Shown here piece by piece: positions 22,133 through 31,459 of a stretch of DNA of 64,000 nt. Where the stretch lies: assembly GCF_000254135.1 (NCBI RefSeq), contig NZ_AINS01000009.1, positions 21,203 through 85,202 on the forward strand. The letters are read 5' to 3'. The DNA comes from Campylobacter coli LMG 9860 (lineage in GTDB: Bacteria; Campylobacterota; Campylobacteria; Campylobacterales; Campylobacteraceae). Position 1 is the stretch's first letter; every line of letters starts with the position of its first letter. The notes beneath the pieces are model-generated. The model worked only from the letters and a program-made list of their open reading frames with translations. It was not told the DNA's origin and made no database searches. Position numbers and translations under genes: made by a program.

Positions 22133-22732
22133 TTAATTTCTTGTAGTAGGGGTATCGTGATATACGCTTACTGCACCTTTGATATCGCTTAAAATCGCGC
22201 AAGCTGCTTCATTGGCACTTCCCATCGCGCAAGCTACCATAGTCGTAACACCTGAAGCAAGTCCTGCTGCGTAAATTCCTTCTTTGATAATCTGTCTCCC
22301 GTGATGTTTGAAGCAAAATTTGTTTGGCTTTGGCATAAGTTCATGAGGTATAACAAAGTCTTCAAGTCCTTTGATTTCACTTTTACTTGCTCCTGTTGCT
22401 ACGATGATATAATCTGCTTTTATACCCAAGCCTTGCTCATCATTAACCGTAAAATCGCCTTTTTCTCCACTAATGCTTACTACTTTTGAATCGATATATT
22501 TTACCTCAAGCATAGAAGCAATTTGTTCTTTTATATGAGTGTAAATTTCATCTGCTTTTGCACCTTTTGGGAAAAAAGGAACATTGTAAATTGCTGCTGC
22601 TTTTAAATCTGCTTTACCCTCATCAAAAACAGTGATATCAAAGTCAAGTTCTTCATTTTTAGCTGAAGCGAAAAATAAAGCCGCGCTAAGTCCTGCGATG
22701 CTACCGCCTATAATTGCAATTGATTTTCTCAT
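22133..22732 (-). CDS. FAD-dependent pyridine nucleotide-disulfide family oxidoreductase (short)
   Basis: A 199-residue flavoprotein. The N-terminus carries a dinucleotide-binding motif (AIIGGSIAGLSAALFFA), with a second family motif IIVATGAS mid-protein and GIYAAGLASG near the C-terminus. It resembles thioredoxin-reductase-like proteins but is about two-thirds their length, has no CxxC redox pair and shows no separate NAD(P) domain. An oxidoreductase role is assured by family; substrate and partner are unknown. It is convergent with metA and divergent from queF, so it is probably monocistronic. Confidence 0.75.
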   Translation of the reverse strand: MRKSIAIIGGSIAGLSAALFFASAKNEELDFDITVFDEGKADLKAAAIYNVPFFPKGAKADEIYTHIKEQIASMLEVKYIDSKVVSISGEKGDFTVNDEQGLGIKADYIIVATGASKSEIKGLEDFVIPHELMPKPNKFCFKHHGRQIIKEGIYAAGLASGVTTMVACAMGSANEAACAILSDIKGAVSVYHDTPTTRN

Positions 22733-22892
22733 TTTTTTCCTTTTTAAAAATTTGTCTTATTCTAGTATAAAAAGCTTTATTTAATCTAATATCGATCTTT
22801 TTTATACAATTTGTTAAAAATGTTTATTTTTCAATTGCTCTAAAAGTAATTTTTTATATAATTTTCTAAAAATTTTTCAATAAGGAAAGCTC

Positions 22893-23276
22893 ATGCGTTA
22901 TGGTGAAAAAGAAATTAAAGAATTTGATGTAGAAAATATGGAAATTTGGCCTAATGATGCGAAGAATGATTATATTATAAAAATCACCTTACCTGAATTT
23001 ATGTGTTGTTGTCCGCGTTCGGGTTATCCTGATTTTGCGACGATTTATCTTGAGTATATACCTGATCAATTTGTGGTTGAACTTAAAGCGATAAAACTTT
23101 ATATCAATACTTTTATGCATAGAAATGTTTCACATGAAGCAAGCATCAATGAAATTTATAATACCTTAAAAGATAAGCTCAAGCCAAAATGGATTAAGGT
23201 GGTAGGGGATTTTAATCCACGCGGAAATGTGCACACAGTGATAGAATGTCGCAGTGATATGGTAGTGCCAAAATGA
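22893..23276 (+). CDS. queF: NADPH-dependent 7-cyano-7-deazaguanine reductase QueF
   Basis: A 127-residue unimodular QueF that reduces preQ0 to preQ1 in queuosine biosynthesis. The catalytic cysteine lies in FMCCCPRSGYPDFATI (about residue 48), with the substrate- and NADPH-binding segment ELKAIKLYINTFMHRNVSHE following. The length suits the short, Bacillus-type form. It is transcribed alone, with an AAGGAAAGC site before the ATG. No preQ1 riboswitch-like aptamer was seen in the 160-base upstream region. Confidence 0.95.
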   Translation: MRYGEKEIKEFDVENMEIWPNDAKNDYIIKITLPEFMCCCPRSGYPDFATIYLEYIPDQFVVELKAIKLYINTFMHRNVSHEASINEIYNTLKDKLKPKWIKVVGDFNPRGNVHTVIECRSDMVVPK

Positions 23277-23280
23277 AATA

Positions 23281-23336
23281 AAGCTTTTGCATTCATGTAA
23301 AGCTTTATAAAAAATAGCTTTAAAGTGCAAAAGCTT
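23281..23336 (+). terminator. Long inverted repeat after queF
   Basis: AAGCTTTTGCA and TGCAAAAGCTT form an 11-bp perfect stem around a 34-base loop that itself holds an AAAGCT/AGCTTT hairpin. It starts within five bases of the queF stop and probably forms its transcript end. Confidence 0.5.
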
Positions 23337-23462
23337 CAAAATTTTTTCAATATTCTAAATTTATAGAGCTATTTTCTAAATATTTTTTATCTTATCTTTC
23401 ACGCTCGCTTCACACAAAAAACATAAACTTACACTTGTTAAAACATTTTAAGGAGTTAGATA

Positions 23463-23789
23463 ATGAAAACAAAAATTATCCCTGCTATTCTAGCATGCTC
23501 TGCAATTCTTGCAAGTGCGAACATGGTCCCTGCTTCGACTCAAACTCCTGCAGTCGCACCTGCCCCACTTCATCCATATCCTGCATACCCACAACAAGCT
23601 ATGCCACCACAAGATTATTTTAATGGCTTACCAAAAAATATCAACAGCCAAATTCAAAATCTACATCCAGGTGCTTTTATTGTTGATGTGGATTGGGAAG
23701 AGTATGGTTATGAGGTTAAGCTCAATAATTTTATGGAGCTTTATTTTGATCGCAATGGCAATTTTTTGGGACAAAAATTTGATGATTAA
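23463..23789 (+). CDS. Periplasmic PepSY-like small protein
   Basis: A 108-residue exported protein: an N-terminal signal peptide (about residues 1-19, ending LASA), a Pro/Ala-rich linker (about 22-50), then a compact domain (about 55-108) with FIVDVDWEEYGYEVKL and LYFDRNGNFLGQ, the beta-strand pattern of PepSY-like (putative periplasmic inhibitor) proteins. Function is unknown. AAGGAGTTAGATA precedes the ATG. It stands alone between queF and an outer-membrane protein and ends at a perfect palindrome terminator. Confidence 0.75.
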   Translation: MKTKIIPAILACSAILASANMVPASTQTPAVAPAPLHPYPAYPQQAMPPQDYFNGLPKNINSQIQNLHPGAFIVDVDWEEYGYEVKLNNFMELYFDRNGNFLGQKFDD

Positions 23790-23812
23790 TCACTTTTGAT
23801 TGAAACTTTTTT

Positions 23813-23843
23813 ACAAAGAGTAAATTTACTCTTTGTATTTTTT
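23813..23843 (+). terminator. Palindromic terminator after the PepSY-like gene
   Basis: ACAAAGAGTAAA followed directly by TTTACTCTTTGT is a perfect 24-base palindrome (23813-23836), then ATTTTTT. A canonical intrinsic terminator. Confidence 0.85.
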
Positions 23844-24202
23844 ATTCTTTTTTAGATAAATTTATATTATAATTGCACATTTTTTTAAATATAAGTTATA
23901 TATTTTGATATTAGTTGTCTATCGTTGAGGCAAAAAGTCTAATATTTTTAGATGTTAAGTGATTTATGTTGAGCTTGCTTTCCTTGAAAAACAAATCTTT
24001 AAAAATATGGAAAATATGATTTAAAAAGTCAAATTTATAAGCGTTTTAAGGCCGATTCGTCTCGAATTTGCAAACAATCTCAAACCATAGAATACTTACA
24101 TATCTTAGAAAAAAATTAAAAAAGTAACAAAAATAATACTATATTAATTATCAATATAATATAATATAATGCGTTTTACAAAACCAATTTAAAGGAAAAA
24201 TT
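23844..24202. other. 359-base intergenic region ahead of the outer-membrane protein gene
   Basis: No convincing ORF. A TATAAT-like element lies near 23867-23872 (TATATTATAATTGC), more than 300 bases before the next gene, and could start a small RNA or a long 5' UTR. The last 70 bases are nearly pure A/T with TATAAT repeats (about 24156-24170), the likely promoter of the downstream gene. Confidence 0.4.
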
Positions 24203-24847
24203 ATGAATAAAAAGTTTTTAAGTGTAATTGTGGGTATTGCGCTATTTTCAAGTTCAGCTTTAGCTGCAGAAGAATCAGGTTTTTTTATAGGTGCGGATGC
24301 AGCTTATGTTCAAACTAAAGTTAAAGGGGATTTAAAACATAATAAAACCGGTGCTGTTTTTAATGGTGATTTATCTAGTAGCATTCCTATTTTAGGTTTA
24401 AGAATGGGTTATCGTTTTAATGATTTACATAGATTGTATGCTGCTTATAATTATTCTGATGAATTTAGTGATATTATAAGAACTCCTAATCTTAGAATAG
24501 AGGGTGATTTTAACACACATAAATTCTTGCTAGGCTATGATTTTACTCCAGAAATTTTTAAAAGAGTAAGAGCTGTTGCGGGTGGATATTTAGGCTATGC
24601 AAAAACAAGTATTGATTTAAAAACATCTTTATTATCTTTATCTCAAGATTTTGATGGTTTTGTTTACGGAGCAAAAATAGGTGCTATATTTGAATTAGGC
24701 GCTTCTAATGAAATCGAAGTAGGTTTTAAAGCAGAACAAATCGAATACAATACTAGAAATTATTACCAAGAAGCTATAGGGTCGAATTTTTATGATCCAA
24801 GACAAACAAATTATGGTTTATATTTAGGTTATACTTACAAATTCTAA
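24203..24847 (+). CDS. Outer-membrane beta-barrel protein
   Basis: A 214-residue protein with a signal peptide (about residues 1-21, ending SALAAEE) and alternating amphipathic strands ending in LGYTYKF, whose terminal Phe is the usual sorting signal of outer-membrane barrels. The size suggests an eight-stranded barrel of the OmpA/OmpW-like size class; the strand FFIGADAAYVQTK at the N-terminus is typical. The ligand or role is unknown. It is monocistronic, with AAAGGA before the ATG and a strong bidirectional terminator after it. Confidence 0.8.
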   Translation: MNKKFLSVIVGIALFSSSALAAEESGFFIGADAAYVQTKVKGDLKHNKTGAVFNGDLSSSIPILGLRMGYRFNDLHRLYAAYNYSDEFSDIIRTPNLRIEGDFNTHKFLLGYDFTPEIFKRVRAVAGGYLGYAKTSIDLKTSLLSLSQDFDGFVYGAKIGAIFELGASNEIEVGFKAEQIEYNTRNYYQEAIGSNFYDPRQTNYGLYLGYTYKF

Positions 24848-24852
24848 TGAAG

Positions 24853-24891
24853 TATTTTATCGGTAGGATTTCAACCCCCACCGATAAAATA
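24853..24891. terminator. Bidirectional terminator between convergent genes
   Basis: TATTTTATCGGT and ACCGATAAAATA form a 12-bp perfect stem around a 15-base loop. The hairpin overlaps the last codons and stop of the minus-strand gene. Confidence 0.85.
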
Positions 24892-25500
24892 TCTTTCTAC
24901 ATCATCTAGCAATTTTTCACAAATTTGAGAATCAGTATTTTTATCTACTACAAGATTGATATAAGTTCTAGTATCTCTAAAACTTCCTGCCGATTTTGTA
25001 TTTTCGCGTGTTAATTTTTGGTTTTCTTTGGTGTATTCTATGGTGATGTTAAATTTAAGAGCCGCGCTTGCTTCTCCTAGATTGGTTTTTATTAAAACAT
25101 TCATTTTTGAAGCTTTAGAGAGGGTAGCTTGGGTTTTAGATATGATTTCTTTAAATCTTTGGCAAGAGCGGATGAGCGTTGAAATGAATGTATTATCAAG
25201 TCCTTCATAAGCTACTTTAAGTTTATTTTTGATGTCTTTTGTACTTTCTTTTTCAGGAGCAACAAAAACCATGTAAAAACCTGTTTTGATTGGGACATTA
25301 TCAGTTTTGACATCGCGCCCACTTGCCATAACTTTAACATAAATTGCATTATCAAGATAGACACGATCTACCATAGGTCCGTAAATTTCATACTCTTTTC
25401 TACGAACTATTACTTCACGAGCCAATACATTTAATTTTACATTAGCTTCATGGATAACAGGCTCCATTTCTTTTTTGATTTCTAAAAGCTCTTTTAACAT
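24871..25500 (-). CDS. Conserved hypothetical protein
   Basis: A 209-residue soluble protein that I cannot assign to a family. It begins with a charged, probably helical segment (MLKELLEIKKEMEPVIHEA) and has a mixed alpha/beta body; there is no signal peptide or membrane segment. The ATG at 25500 is preferred over one at 25506 because AAGG is then six bases away rather than adjacent. It is divergent from the leucine leader and convergent with the barrel gene, so it stands alone. Confidence 0.7.
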   Translation of the reverse strand: MLKELLEIKKEMEPVIHEANVKLNVLAREVIVRRKEYEIYGPMVDRVYLDNAIYVKVMASGRDVKTDNVPIKTGFYMVFVAPEKESTKDIKNKLKVAYEGLDNTFISTLIRSCQRFKEIISKTQATLSKASKMNVLIKTNLGEASAALKFNITIEYTKENQKLTRENTKSAGSFRDTRTYINLVVDKNTDSQICEKLLDDVERYFIGGG

Positions 25501-25604
25501 CAACATCCTTTTTGTTACTTAAAATTACAATTATAACAATAAATTTCTTAATTTGTAAATTTTTATTTTGTGTATTAACTAAAAATATGCTAAATTCGAA
25601 ACTA

Positions 25605-25610
25605 TATAAT
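25605..25610 (+). promoter_or_regulatory. -10 element of the leu operon
   Basis: TATAAT, 18 bases before the leader ATG and seven before a perfect AAGGAGG (25617-25623). Transcription would begin almost at the ribosome site, leaving a very short 5' UTR. Confidence 0.7.
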
Positions 25611-25628
25611 TTTATGAAGGAGGCGACA

Positions 25629-25733
25629 ATGACACAGGTTTTTAAAAATTCAAATTCAATTCAAGTCAAAGAGCAAAAAAATAAAGAAAATCACTTTAAC
25701 CTGATGCTGCAACTCTCACTCATCCTAAACTAA
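25629..25733 (+). CDS. Leucine leader peptide (34 residues) upstream of leuA
   Basis: A 34-codon ORF with the anti-SD match AAGGAGG five bases before ATG. It starts MTQVFKNSN and ends HFNLMLQLSLILN. Five of its last ten residues are leucine, encoded CTG, CTG, CTC, CTC and CTA, codons rarely used in the surrounding genes, which favour TTA and CTT. That is the signature of a leucine-responsive attenuation leader: scarce charged tRNA for these codons would stall the ribosome. Between it and leuA lie 113 AT-rich bases with only a weak GAATTTT/AAAATTC hairpin (25796-25813), so classical terminator attenuation is not obvious. Leucine control is inferred. Confidence 0.8.
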   Translation: MTQVFKNSNSIQVKEQKNKENHFNLMLQLSLILN

Positions 25734-25846
25734 AATTTTTATTTTTTTTAATCATTTCTGAAATTTATTTATTTTACTATTGTTTTTAAGTTTTTGAATT
25801 TTTAATAAAATTCATTCGGTTTATCTCGTTTTTTAAGGATTAAAAT

Positions 25847-27382
25847 ATGAAGAATAATAAAATTATCATTTTTGATACAACTTTACGCGATGGTGAACAA
25901 GCCTTAGGCAGTTCTTTAAATATAAATCAAAAATTACAGATTGCCTTAGCGCTTGAAAATTTAGGTGTTGATGTGATAGAAGCAGGTTTTCCTGTATCTT
26001 CACAAGGAGATTTTGAAGCGGTAAAAAATATAGCCTCAAAAGTAAAAAATTCAACCATTTGTGCGCTTTCTAGAGCTTTGGATAAAGATATAGATACCGC
26101 TTATGAGGCTTTAAAAGTGGCGGATTCTTTTAGAATTCATACTTTTATAGCCACTTCAACTTTGCACATACAAGATAAATTAAAAAAAGATTTTGATGAA
26201 ATTTTAGCTATGGCACAAAGAGCGATTGCAAGAGCTAGAAACTATACTGATGATGTGGAATTTTCATGTGAAGATGCAGGAAGAACTCCTATTGATAATC
26301 TTTGTTTTATGGTAGAAAATGCTATCAAAGCAGGGGCTAGAACTATCAATATACCTGATACTGTGGGTTATACTTTGCCAAGTGAATTTGCTAATATCAT
26401 CAAAATTTTATTTAACAAAGTACCCAATATAGACAAAGCTGTTATTTCTGTGCATTGTCATAATGACTTAGGTATGGCAACAGGCAATAGCTTAAGTGCT
26501 ATTTTACAAGGCGCAAGACAGATAGAATGTACTATGAATGGGCTTGGTGAAAGGGCTGGAAATTGCGCTTTGGAAGAAGTTGTAATGGCGATAAAAACAA
26601 GAAGCGATTATTTAAAAGGTTTTTATACAGATATCAAGTGTGAAAATATTTCTAAAACTTCAAAATTAGTTTCAGCTATCACTAATGAAAGCATACCTTC
26701 ACATAAAGCCATAGTAGGAAGTAACGCCTTTTCTCATAGTTCTGGAATTCATCAAGATGGAGTACTTAAAAATAGACAAACTTATGAAATTATAAGCCCT
26801 AGCAGCATAGGACTTCATGAAAATCGTATGCTTATGACTGCAAGAAGCGGTAGGGCTATGATTAAAACTTGTCTTGATAATTTAGGATATGATGAAAAAA
26901 CTTATAATTTAGATGAAGTTTATGAGAGTTTTTTACGCCTTGCGGATAAAAAAGGACAGGTTTATGATTATGACTTAGAGGCTTTAATGTTTTTAAGTTA
27001 TGAAAATGATGAAGAAAATGAATTAGTACTTGAAAAATTAAGCGTAATCAGCGGCACTATCCCAACAGCTTGTGTTTGTGTGCGTATAAAAGAAGAATTA
27101 AAAACTGAAGCTTGTACCGGAAATGGGCCCATAGAAGCGGTGTTTAATTGCATCTCTAGAATCACAGGCTTAAACCCTGTTTTAAAAGCATATAGCATTA
27201 ATGCAAAAAGTTCAGGTGTGGATGCACAAGGGCAAGTGGATGTGGATTTAGAATTTAAAGGGAGAAAATTTCATGGCAAAGGGCTTTCAACAGATGTTAT
27301 AGAAGCATCAGCTCAAGCCTTTATCAGTGCTTACAATGCAATTTATCGATCTTTAAAAGTTGAAGAAAGGAAAGCAGTATGA
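25847..27382 (+). CDS. leuA: 2-Isopropylmalate synthase
   Basis: A 511-residue LeuA that condenses acetyl-CoA with 2-oxoisovalerate, the first leucine step. The TIM-barrel catalytic domain has [10 protein letters not shown] at the N-terminus, the metal-binding [12 protein letters not shown], and [14 protein letters not shown]. The C-terminal regulatory domain (about residues 390-511) should bind leucine for feedback inhibition. It is the first gene of leuABCD, behind the leader peptide, and overlaps leuB by 4 bases. Confidence 0.97.
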   Translation: MKNNKIIIFDTTLRDGEQALGSSLNINQKLQIALALENLGVDVIEAGFPVSSQGDFEAVKNIASKVKNSTICALSRALDKDIDTAYEALKVADSFRIHTFIATSTLHIQDKLKKDFDEILAMAQRAIARARNYTDDVEFSCEDAGRTPIDNLCFMVENAIKAGARTINIPDTVGYTLPSEFANIIKILFNKVPNIDKAVISVHCHNDLGMATGNSLSAILQGARQIECTMNGLGERAGNCALEEVVMAIKTRSDYLKGFYTDIKCENISKTSKLVSAITNESIPSHKAIVGSNAFSHSSGIHQDGVLKNRQTYEIISPSSIGLHENRMLMTARSGRAMIKTCLDNLGYDEKTYNLDEVYESFLRLADKKGQVYDYDLEALMFLSYENDEENELVLEKLSVISGTIPTACVCVRIKEELKTEACTGNGPIEAVFNCISRITGLNPVLKAYSINAKSSGVDAQGQVDVDLEFKGRKFHGKGLSTDVIEASAQAFISAYNAIYRSLKVEERKAV

Positions 27383-28455
27383 ATACTTATAAAATAGCAG
27401 TTTTGCCAGGAGATGGCATAGGGCCTTCAGTGATGAAAGAGGCTTTAAAAATTTTAAATTTTGTCGCCCAAAAACACGGCTTTAAATTAGAAACAAAAGA
27501 AGCGAAGATAGGTGGGGCAAGTATAGATGCCTATGGGGTAGCATTAAGCGATGAGACTTTAAAGCTTTGTGAGCAAAGCGATGCTATTTTGTTTGGTTCA
27601 GTAGGAGGACCTAAGTGGGATAATCTACCTATAGATCAAAGACCTGAAAGAGCTTCGCTTTTACCTTTAAGAAAGCATTTTAATTTATTTGCAAATTTGC
27701 GTCCTTGTAAAATTTATGAAAGCTTAAGACATGCTTCGCCCTTAAAAGATGAAATTATCCAAAAAGGTGTGGATATCTTGTGCGTTAGAGAGCTTACAGG
27801 CGGGATTTATTTTGGTAAGCAAGAATTGGGCAAAGAAAGTGCTTATGATACTGAAATTTACACTAAAGCAGAGATAGAAAGGATTACACGCCTTGCTTTT
27901 GAAAGTGCAAGAATAAGAAATAAAAAAGTGCATCTAATTGATAAGGCAAATGTTTTAGCAAGTTCTATTTTATGGCGTGATGTAGTAGGTCAAATTGCAA
28001 AAGAATACGAAGATATCAAGCTAGAATACATGTATGTAGATAATGCAGCTATGCAAATTATTAAAAATCCTAGCACTTTTGATGTAATGCTTTGTTCTAA
28101 TCTTTTTGGCGATATTTTAAGCGATGAATTAGCAGCTATAAGTGGATCTTTGGGCTTGCTTTGTTCTGCGAGTTTAAATGATAAAGGTTTTGGGCTTTAT
28201 GAGCCAGCAGGTGGTTCAGCTCCTGATATAGCTCATTTAAATATAGCCAATCCTATAGCCCAAATTTTAAGTGCTGCTTTGATGTTAAAATATAGCTTTA
28301 AAGAAGAAAAGGCTGCAAGGGATATAGAAAATGCTATAGCCATAGCTTTAGAGCGTGGAAAAATGACTAAGGATTTAAATGCGAATTCTTATTTAAGCAC
28401 CGATGAAATGGGAGATTGTATAGTAGAAATTTTAAAGGAGAATAACAATGGCTAA
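27379..28455 (+). CDS. leuB: 3-Isopropylmalate dehydrogenase
   Basis: A 358-residue NAD-dependent oxidative decarboxylase, third step of leucine synthesis. Visible family motifs: [11 protein letters not shown] at the N-terminus, [28 protein letters not shown] and [12 protein letters not shown]. Normal length. It overlaps leuA by 4 bases and leuC by 8, so translation is coupled. Confidence 0.97.
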   Translation: MNTYKIAVLPGDGIGPSVMKEALKILNFVAQKHGFKLETKEAKIGGASIDAYGVALSDETLKLCEQSDAILFGSVGGPKWDNLPIDQRPERASLLPLRKHFNLFANLRPCKIYESLRHASPLKDEIIQKGVDILCVRELTGGIYFGKQELGKESAYDTEIYTKAEIERITRLAFESARIRNKKVHLIDKANVLASSILWRDVVGQIAKEYEDIKLEYMYVDNAAMQIIKNPSTFDVMLCSNLFGDILSDELAAISGSLGLLCSASLNDKGFGLYEPAGGSAPDIAHLNIANPIAQILSAALMLKYSFKEEKAARDIENAIAIALERGKMTKDLNANSYLSTDEMGDCIVEILKENNNG

Positions 28456-29854
28456 AACTTTATATGAAAAAGTGTTTGATTCTCATGTGGTTTATCAAAA
28501 GGAAAATGAACTTCCTATACTTTATATCGATAGACATTTAATCCACGAAGTAACAAGCCCTCAAGCTTTTTCAGGTCTTAAAATGGCAAATCGTAAAATG
28601 GCAAGATCGGATTTGACTTTAGCAACTATAGATCATGATGTATCGACTAAAAGCACAGATTTGGATGCTTGTTCAGGTATGGCAAAAGAGCAAATTACGA
28701 CTTTGATGCAAAATACTAAAGAATTTGGAGTCAGACTTTTAGGCCTAGGCGATAAAAATCAAGGTATAGTGCATATAGTAAGTCCCGAGCTTGGTTTTAC
28801 TTTACCGGGTGTAACTTTGGTTTGTGGGGATTCTCACACTGCAACACACGGGGCCTTTGGAGCTTTGGCTTTTGGTATAGGCACAAGCGAGGTCGAGCAT
28901 GTAATGGCTACGCAAACTTTAAAACAAGCAAAACTTAAAACTATGAAAATAGAATGCAAGGGTCAGTTTCAAAAGGGTGTTTATGCTAAGGATTTGATTT
29001 TATATCTTATATCAAAATACGGTACCGCAAAAGGCACAGGCTATGCTATAGAATTTTGTGGAGAGTTGATAGAAGGCTTGAGTATGGAAGCTAGAATGAC
29101 ACTTTGCAATATGGCTATAGAATTTGGAGCAAAAGTCGGTATGATAGCTCCTGATGAGATTACTTTTGAGTATATAAAAGGGAAAGAATTTGCTCCAAAG
29201 GGAGAAGAATTTGAAAAGCATTGTGAGTATTGGAGAAGTTTAAAAAGCGATGAGGGCGCACAATATGATGAAAGTATAGTCCTTGATGCAAGCCAAATTC
29301 AACCGCAAATCAGCTATGGAACTAATCCTTCTCAAGTTATTGCTATAAATGAAAGAATTCCAAAAGTCAGCGATTTTATCAATCCAAGCGATCAAAAATC
29401 TTTACTTGATGCTTTAGATTATGTGAATTTGGAGCAAGATCAAAGCTTAGAAGGGGTAAAAATCGATATTGTTTTCATAGGTTCTTGTACAAATGGGCGT
29501 TTAGAAGATCTTAAGATAGCTGCGGATATTTTAAAAGGGCGTAAAATTCACAAGGATGTTAAAGCTTTAATCGTGCCTGGTTCTATGCAAGTGAGAAAAG
29601 AAGCTGAAAATTTAGGACTTGATAAAATTTTTATCGAAGCAGGGTGTGAGTGGAGATATGCAGGGTGTTCAATGTGTCTTGGTATGAATGATGATAAAGC
29701 AAGTGCGGGACAAAGAGTTGCTTCAACTTCAAATCGTAATTTTGTAGGCAGACAAGGTAAAGGTTCTATCACCCACTTAATGAGTCCTGCAAGCGCAGCA
29801 GCCTGTGCCATAGAAGGCGTTATTTGTGATAATAGAAAATATTTAGGAGTTTAA
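28448..29854 (+). CDS. leuC: 3-Isopropylmalate dehydratase large subunit
   Basis: A 468-residue aconitase-family subunit that isomerises 2- to 3-isopropylmalate with LeuD. The [4Fe-4S] ligands are visible as Cys in FIGSCTNGR and the pair in [12 protein letters not shown]. The substrate-binding [20 protein letters not shown] is intact. The start overlaps the leuB end and has a GGAG site inside leuB. Confidence 0.97.
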   Translation: MAKTLYEKVFDSHVVYQKENELPILYIDRHLIHEVTSPQAFSGLKMANRKMARSDLTLATIDHDVSTKSTDLDACSGMAKEQITTLMQNTKEFGVRLLGLGDKNQGIVHIVSPELGFTLPGVTLVCGDSHTATHGAFGALAFGIGTSEVEHVMATQTLKQAKLKTMKIECKGQFQKGVYAKDLILYLISKYGTAKGTGYAIEFCGELIEGLSMEARMTLCNMAIEFGAKVGMIAPDEITFEYIKGKEFAPKGEEFEKHCEYWRSLKSDEGAQYDESIVLDASQIQPQISYGTNPSQVIAINERIPKVSDFINPSDQKSLLDALDYVNLEQDQSLEGVKIDIVFIGSCTNGRLEDLKIAADILKGRKIHKDVKALIVPGSMQVRKEAENLGLDKIFIEAGCEWRYAGCSMCLGMNDDKASAGQRVASTSNRNFVGRQGKGSITHLMSPASAAACAIEGVICDNRKYLGV

Positions 29855-29855
29855 A

Positions 29856-30458
29856 ATGCAAAAATTTACTACTCATAAAGGTATAGCTTGTCCTTTGGAA
29901 TATGCCAATATCGACACAGATCAAATCATCCCTAAGCAATTTTTACTTGCTGTTTCAAAGCAGGGCTTTGGTAAGCATTTATTTCATGATTTGCGTTATT
30001 TAGACGATAAAGAAAGCGTTTTAAATATGGATTTTAATCTCAATAAAAAAGAATACCAAAACGCTTCTATCTTGGTAAGTTTTGAAAATTTTGGAAGCGG
30101 TTCTTCAAGGGAGCACGCACCTTGGGCTTTGGTGGATTATGGTATAAGAGCTATTATCGCGCCTTCTTTTGCAGATATTTTTAAAAATAATGCTTTAGGA
30201 AATGGTTTGCTTACTATAGAGCTTGCTAAAGATGAGGTTGTAAGCATTATAAAACAACTGAAAGAATCTGAAGATAAAAATATAGAAATTTCTTTATTTG
30301 AGAAAAAGGTATTTTTTAAAGATCAAGTTTTTTCTTTTGATTTGGATGAATTTCGTAGAACCTGTTTACTAGAAGGGCTTGATAATATAGCTTTAACTTT
30401 AAAATATGAAGAACAAATCAAGGCTTATGAGAAAAACTCAAAAAGCTTTTTGGTTTAG
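29856..30458 (+). CDS. leuD: 3-Isopropylmalate dehydratase small subunit
   Basis: A 200-residue swivel-domain subunit that completes the isomerase with LeuC. The substrate loop is visible as FGSGSSREHAPWAL. It starts one base after the leuC stop. Its 3' end overlaps the convergent GNAT gene by 21 bases. Confidence 0.97.
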   Translation: MQKFTTHKGIACPLEYANIDTDQIIPKQFLLAVSKQGFGKHLFHDLRYLDDKESVLNMDFNLNKKEYQNASILVSFENFGSGSSREHAPWALVDYGIRAIIAPSFADIFKNNALGNGLLTIELAKDEVVSIIKQLKESEDKNIEISLFEKKVFFKDQVFSFDLDEFRRTCLLEGLDNIALTLKYEEQIKAYEKNSKSFLV

Positions 30459-30968
30459 GATTTTTTCATAAGCGAAAAATTCATCTTCATAGCAAGGGAT
30501 ATGAAAAGCCCCACAAAACTCAAAATTTAATTTTTTAAAGAGCGAATTCATAGGGATATTTTTACTATGAGTATCCGCTCTTAAGCTATATTTTCCTTCA
30601 TTTTTAGCATAAGTTTCACAAAAATTTAACAGCTTTTGCGCCACGCCTTTGCCTTTAGCATTTTCTTTTACAGCCAAACGGTGCAGATAAAAAGCTAGAT
30701 TATTGTAGGATTTTTTAAAGTTGATTTGCTCGTAAAATTCGGGTTCGAATTTTTCATTGATGCAAATAAAGCCTAGAATCTCATCCTTTTCTTTATAAAG
30801 ATAAAGCTCTTGTGCTTTGATATCTTCTTTAAAAATTTCTTCATTAGGGTAATGTTCATTCCATTGATTAAAATTCATAGCTTTCATGGAATTTAGAGCG
30901 TCTTTTGTTATGTTAAGTATGGAATTTAAATCTTTTTGTGTAGCTTTTTCTATGACAAAATTTTGCAT
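30438..30968 (-). CDS. GNAT-family N-acetyltransferase
   Basis: A 176-residue protein with the acetyl-CoA-binding motif A (RLAVKENAKGKGVAQKLLNF, about residues 103-122) and a following FKKLNFEFCGAF strand typical of GNAT enzymes. The substrate is unknown. It is convergent with leuD, with overlapping ends, and upstream of nothing else on its strand; the next feature is the tRNA-Val/Ala pair about 230 bases away. Confidence 0.85.
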   Translation of the reverse strand: MQNFVIEKATQKDLNSILNITKDALNSMKAMNFNQWNEHYPNEEIFKEDIKAQELYLYKEKDEILGFICINEKFEPEFYEQINFKKSYNNLAFYLHRLAVKENAKGKGVAQKLLNFCETYAKNEGKYSLRADTHSKNIPMNSLFKKLNFEFCGAFHIPCYEDEFFAYEKILNQKAF

Positions 30969-31198
30969 AAAAATCCTTTTGTAATGTAAATACTAGTGTT
31001 TAACTTTAATATTTTTTGTAAGTTTTATTTCTTCAAAAAACCCTATTGAGTTTTAAAAGCCCCAAAAAGAACTTTAATTAATTGAAAATCATTATAACAC
31101 AAAAGCAATAAATTGAAATCAAAAATCCTTTAGTTTGTTTATATATAGTGCTTTTAAGGTATTTTTTGAAAGTTGAAGAAATTGAAAGAAATGAAAAA

Positions 31199-31274
31199 TG
31201 GTGGCTCCGATTGGACTTGAACCAACGGCCACTACCATGTCAAGGTAGTGCTCTACCAACTGAGCTACGGAACC
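31199..31274 (-). tRNA. tRNA-Val (GAC)
   Basis: A complete cloverleaf on the minus strand: acceptor GGTTCCG/CGGAGCC, anticodon stem CTACC/GGTAG around TTGACAT (anticodon GAC), T-arm GTTCAAGTC, encoded CCA. One base separates it from the upstream tRNA-Ala, so the two are processed from one transcript. Confidence 0.97.
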
Positions 31275-31275
31275 A

Positions 31276-31351
31276 TGGTGGAGCATAGCGGGTTCGAACC
31301 GCTGACCCCAACGCTGCCAGCGTTGTGCTCTCCCAGCTGAGCTAATGCCCC
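31276..31351 (-). tRNA. tRNA-Ala (GGC)
   Basis: Minus-strand cloverleaf with acceptor GGGGCAT/ATGCTCC, anticodon loop TGGCAGC (anticodon GGC), T-loop GTTCGAACC and encoded CCA. Confidence 0.97.
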
Positions 31352-31459
31352 TTAGAATTTTCTAAAAAATTTTAGCGCAATATTACTTTTTTTTGGCTGA
31401 AAACCAAATTTAAAATTCTTATTAAAAGTTATAAAAATAAAATATAAAAGAATTTTAAA

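Noticed and set aside
22733..22892. A preQ1 riboswitch upstream of queF
   Set aside because: The spacer is plain AT-rich promoter sequence without the short pseudoknot pattern of preQ1 aptamers.
25512..25628. An N-terminal extension of the leucine leader starting at 25512
   Set aside because: It would read through the promoter -10 and the AAGGAGG; the start at 25629 has the perfect ribosome site.
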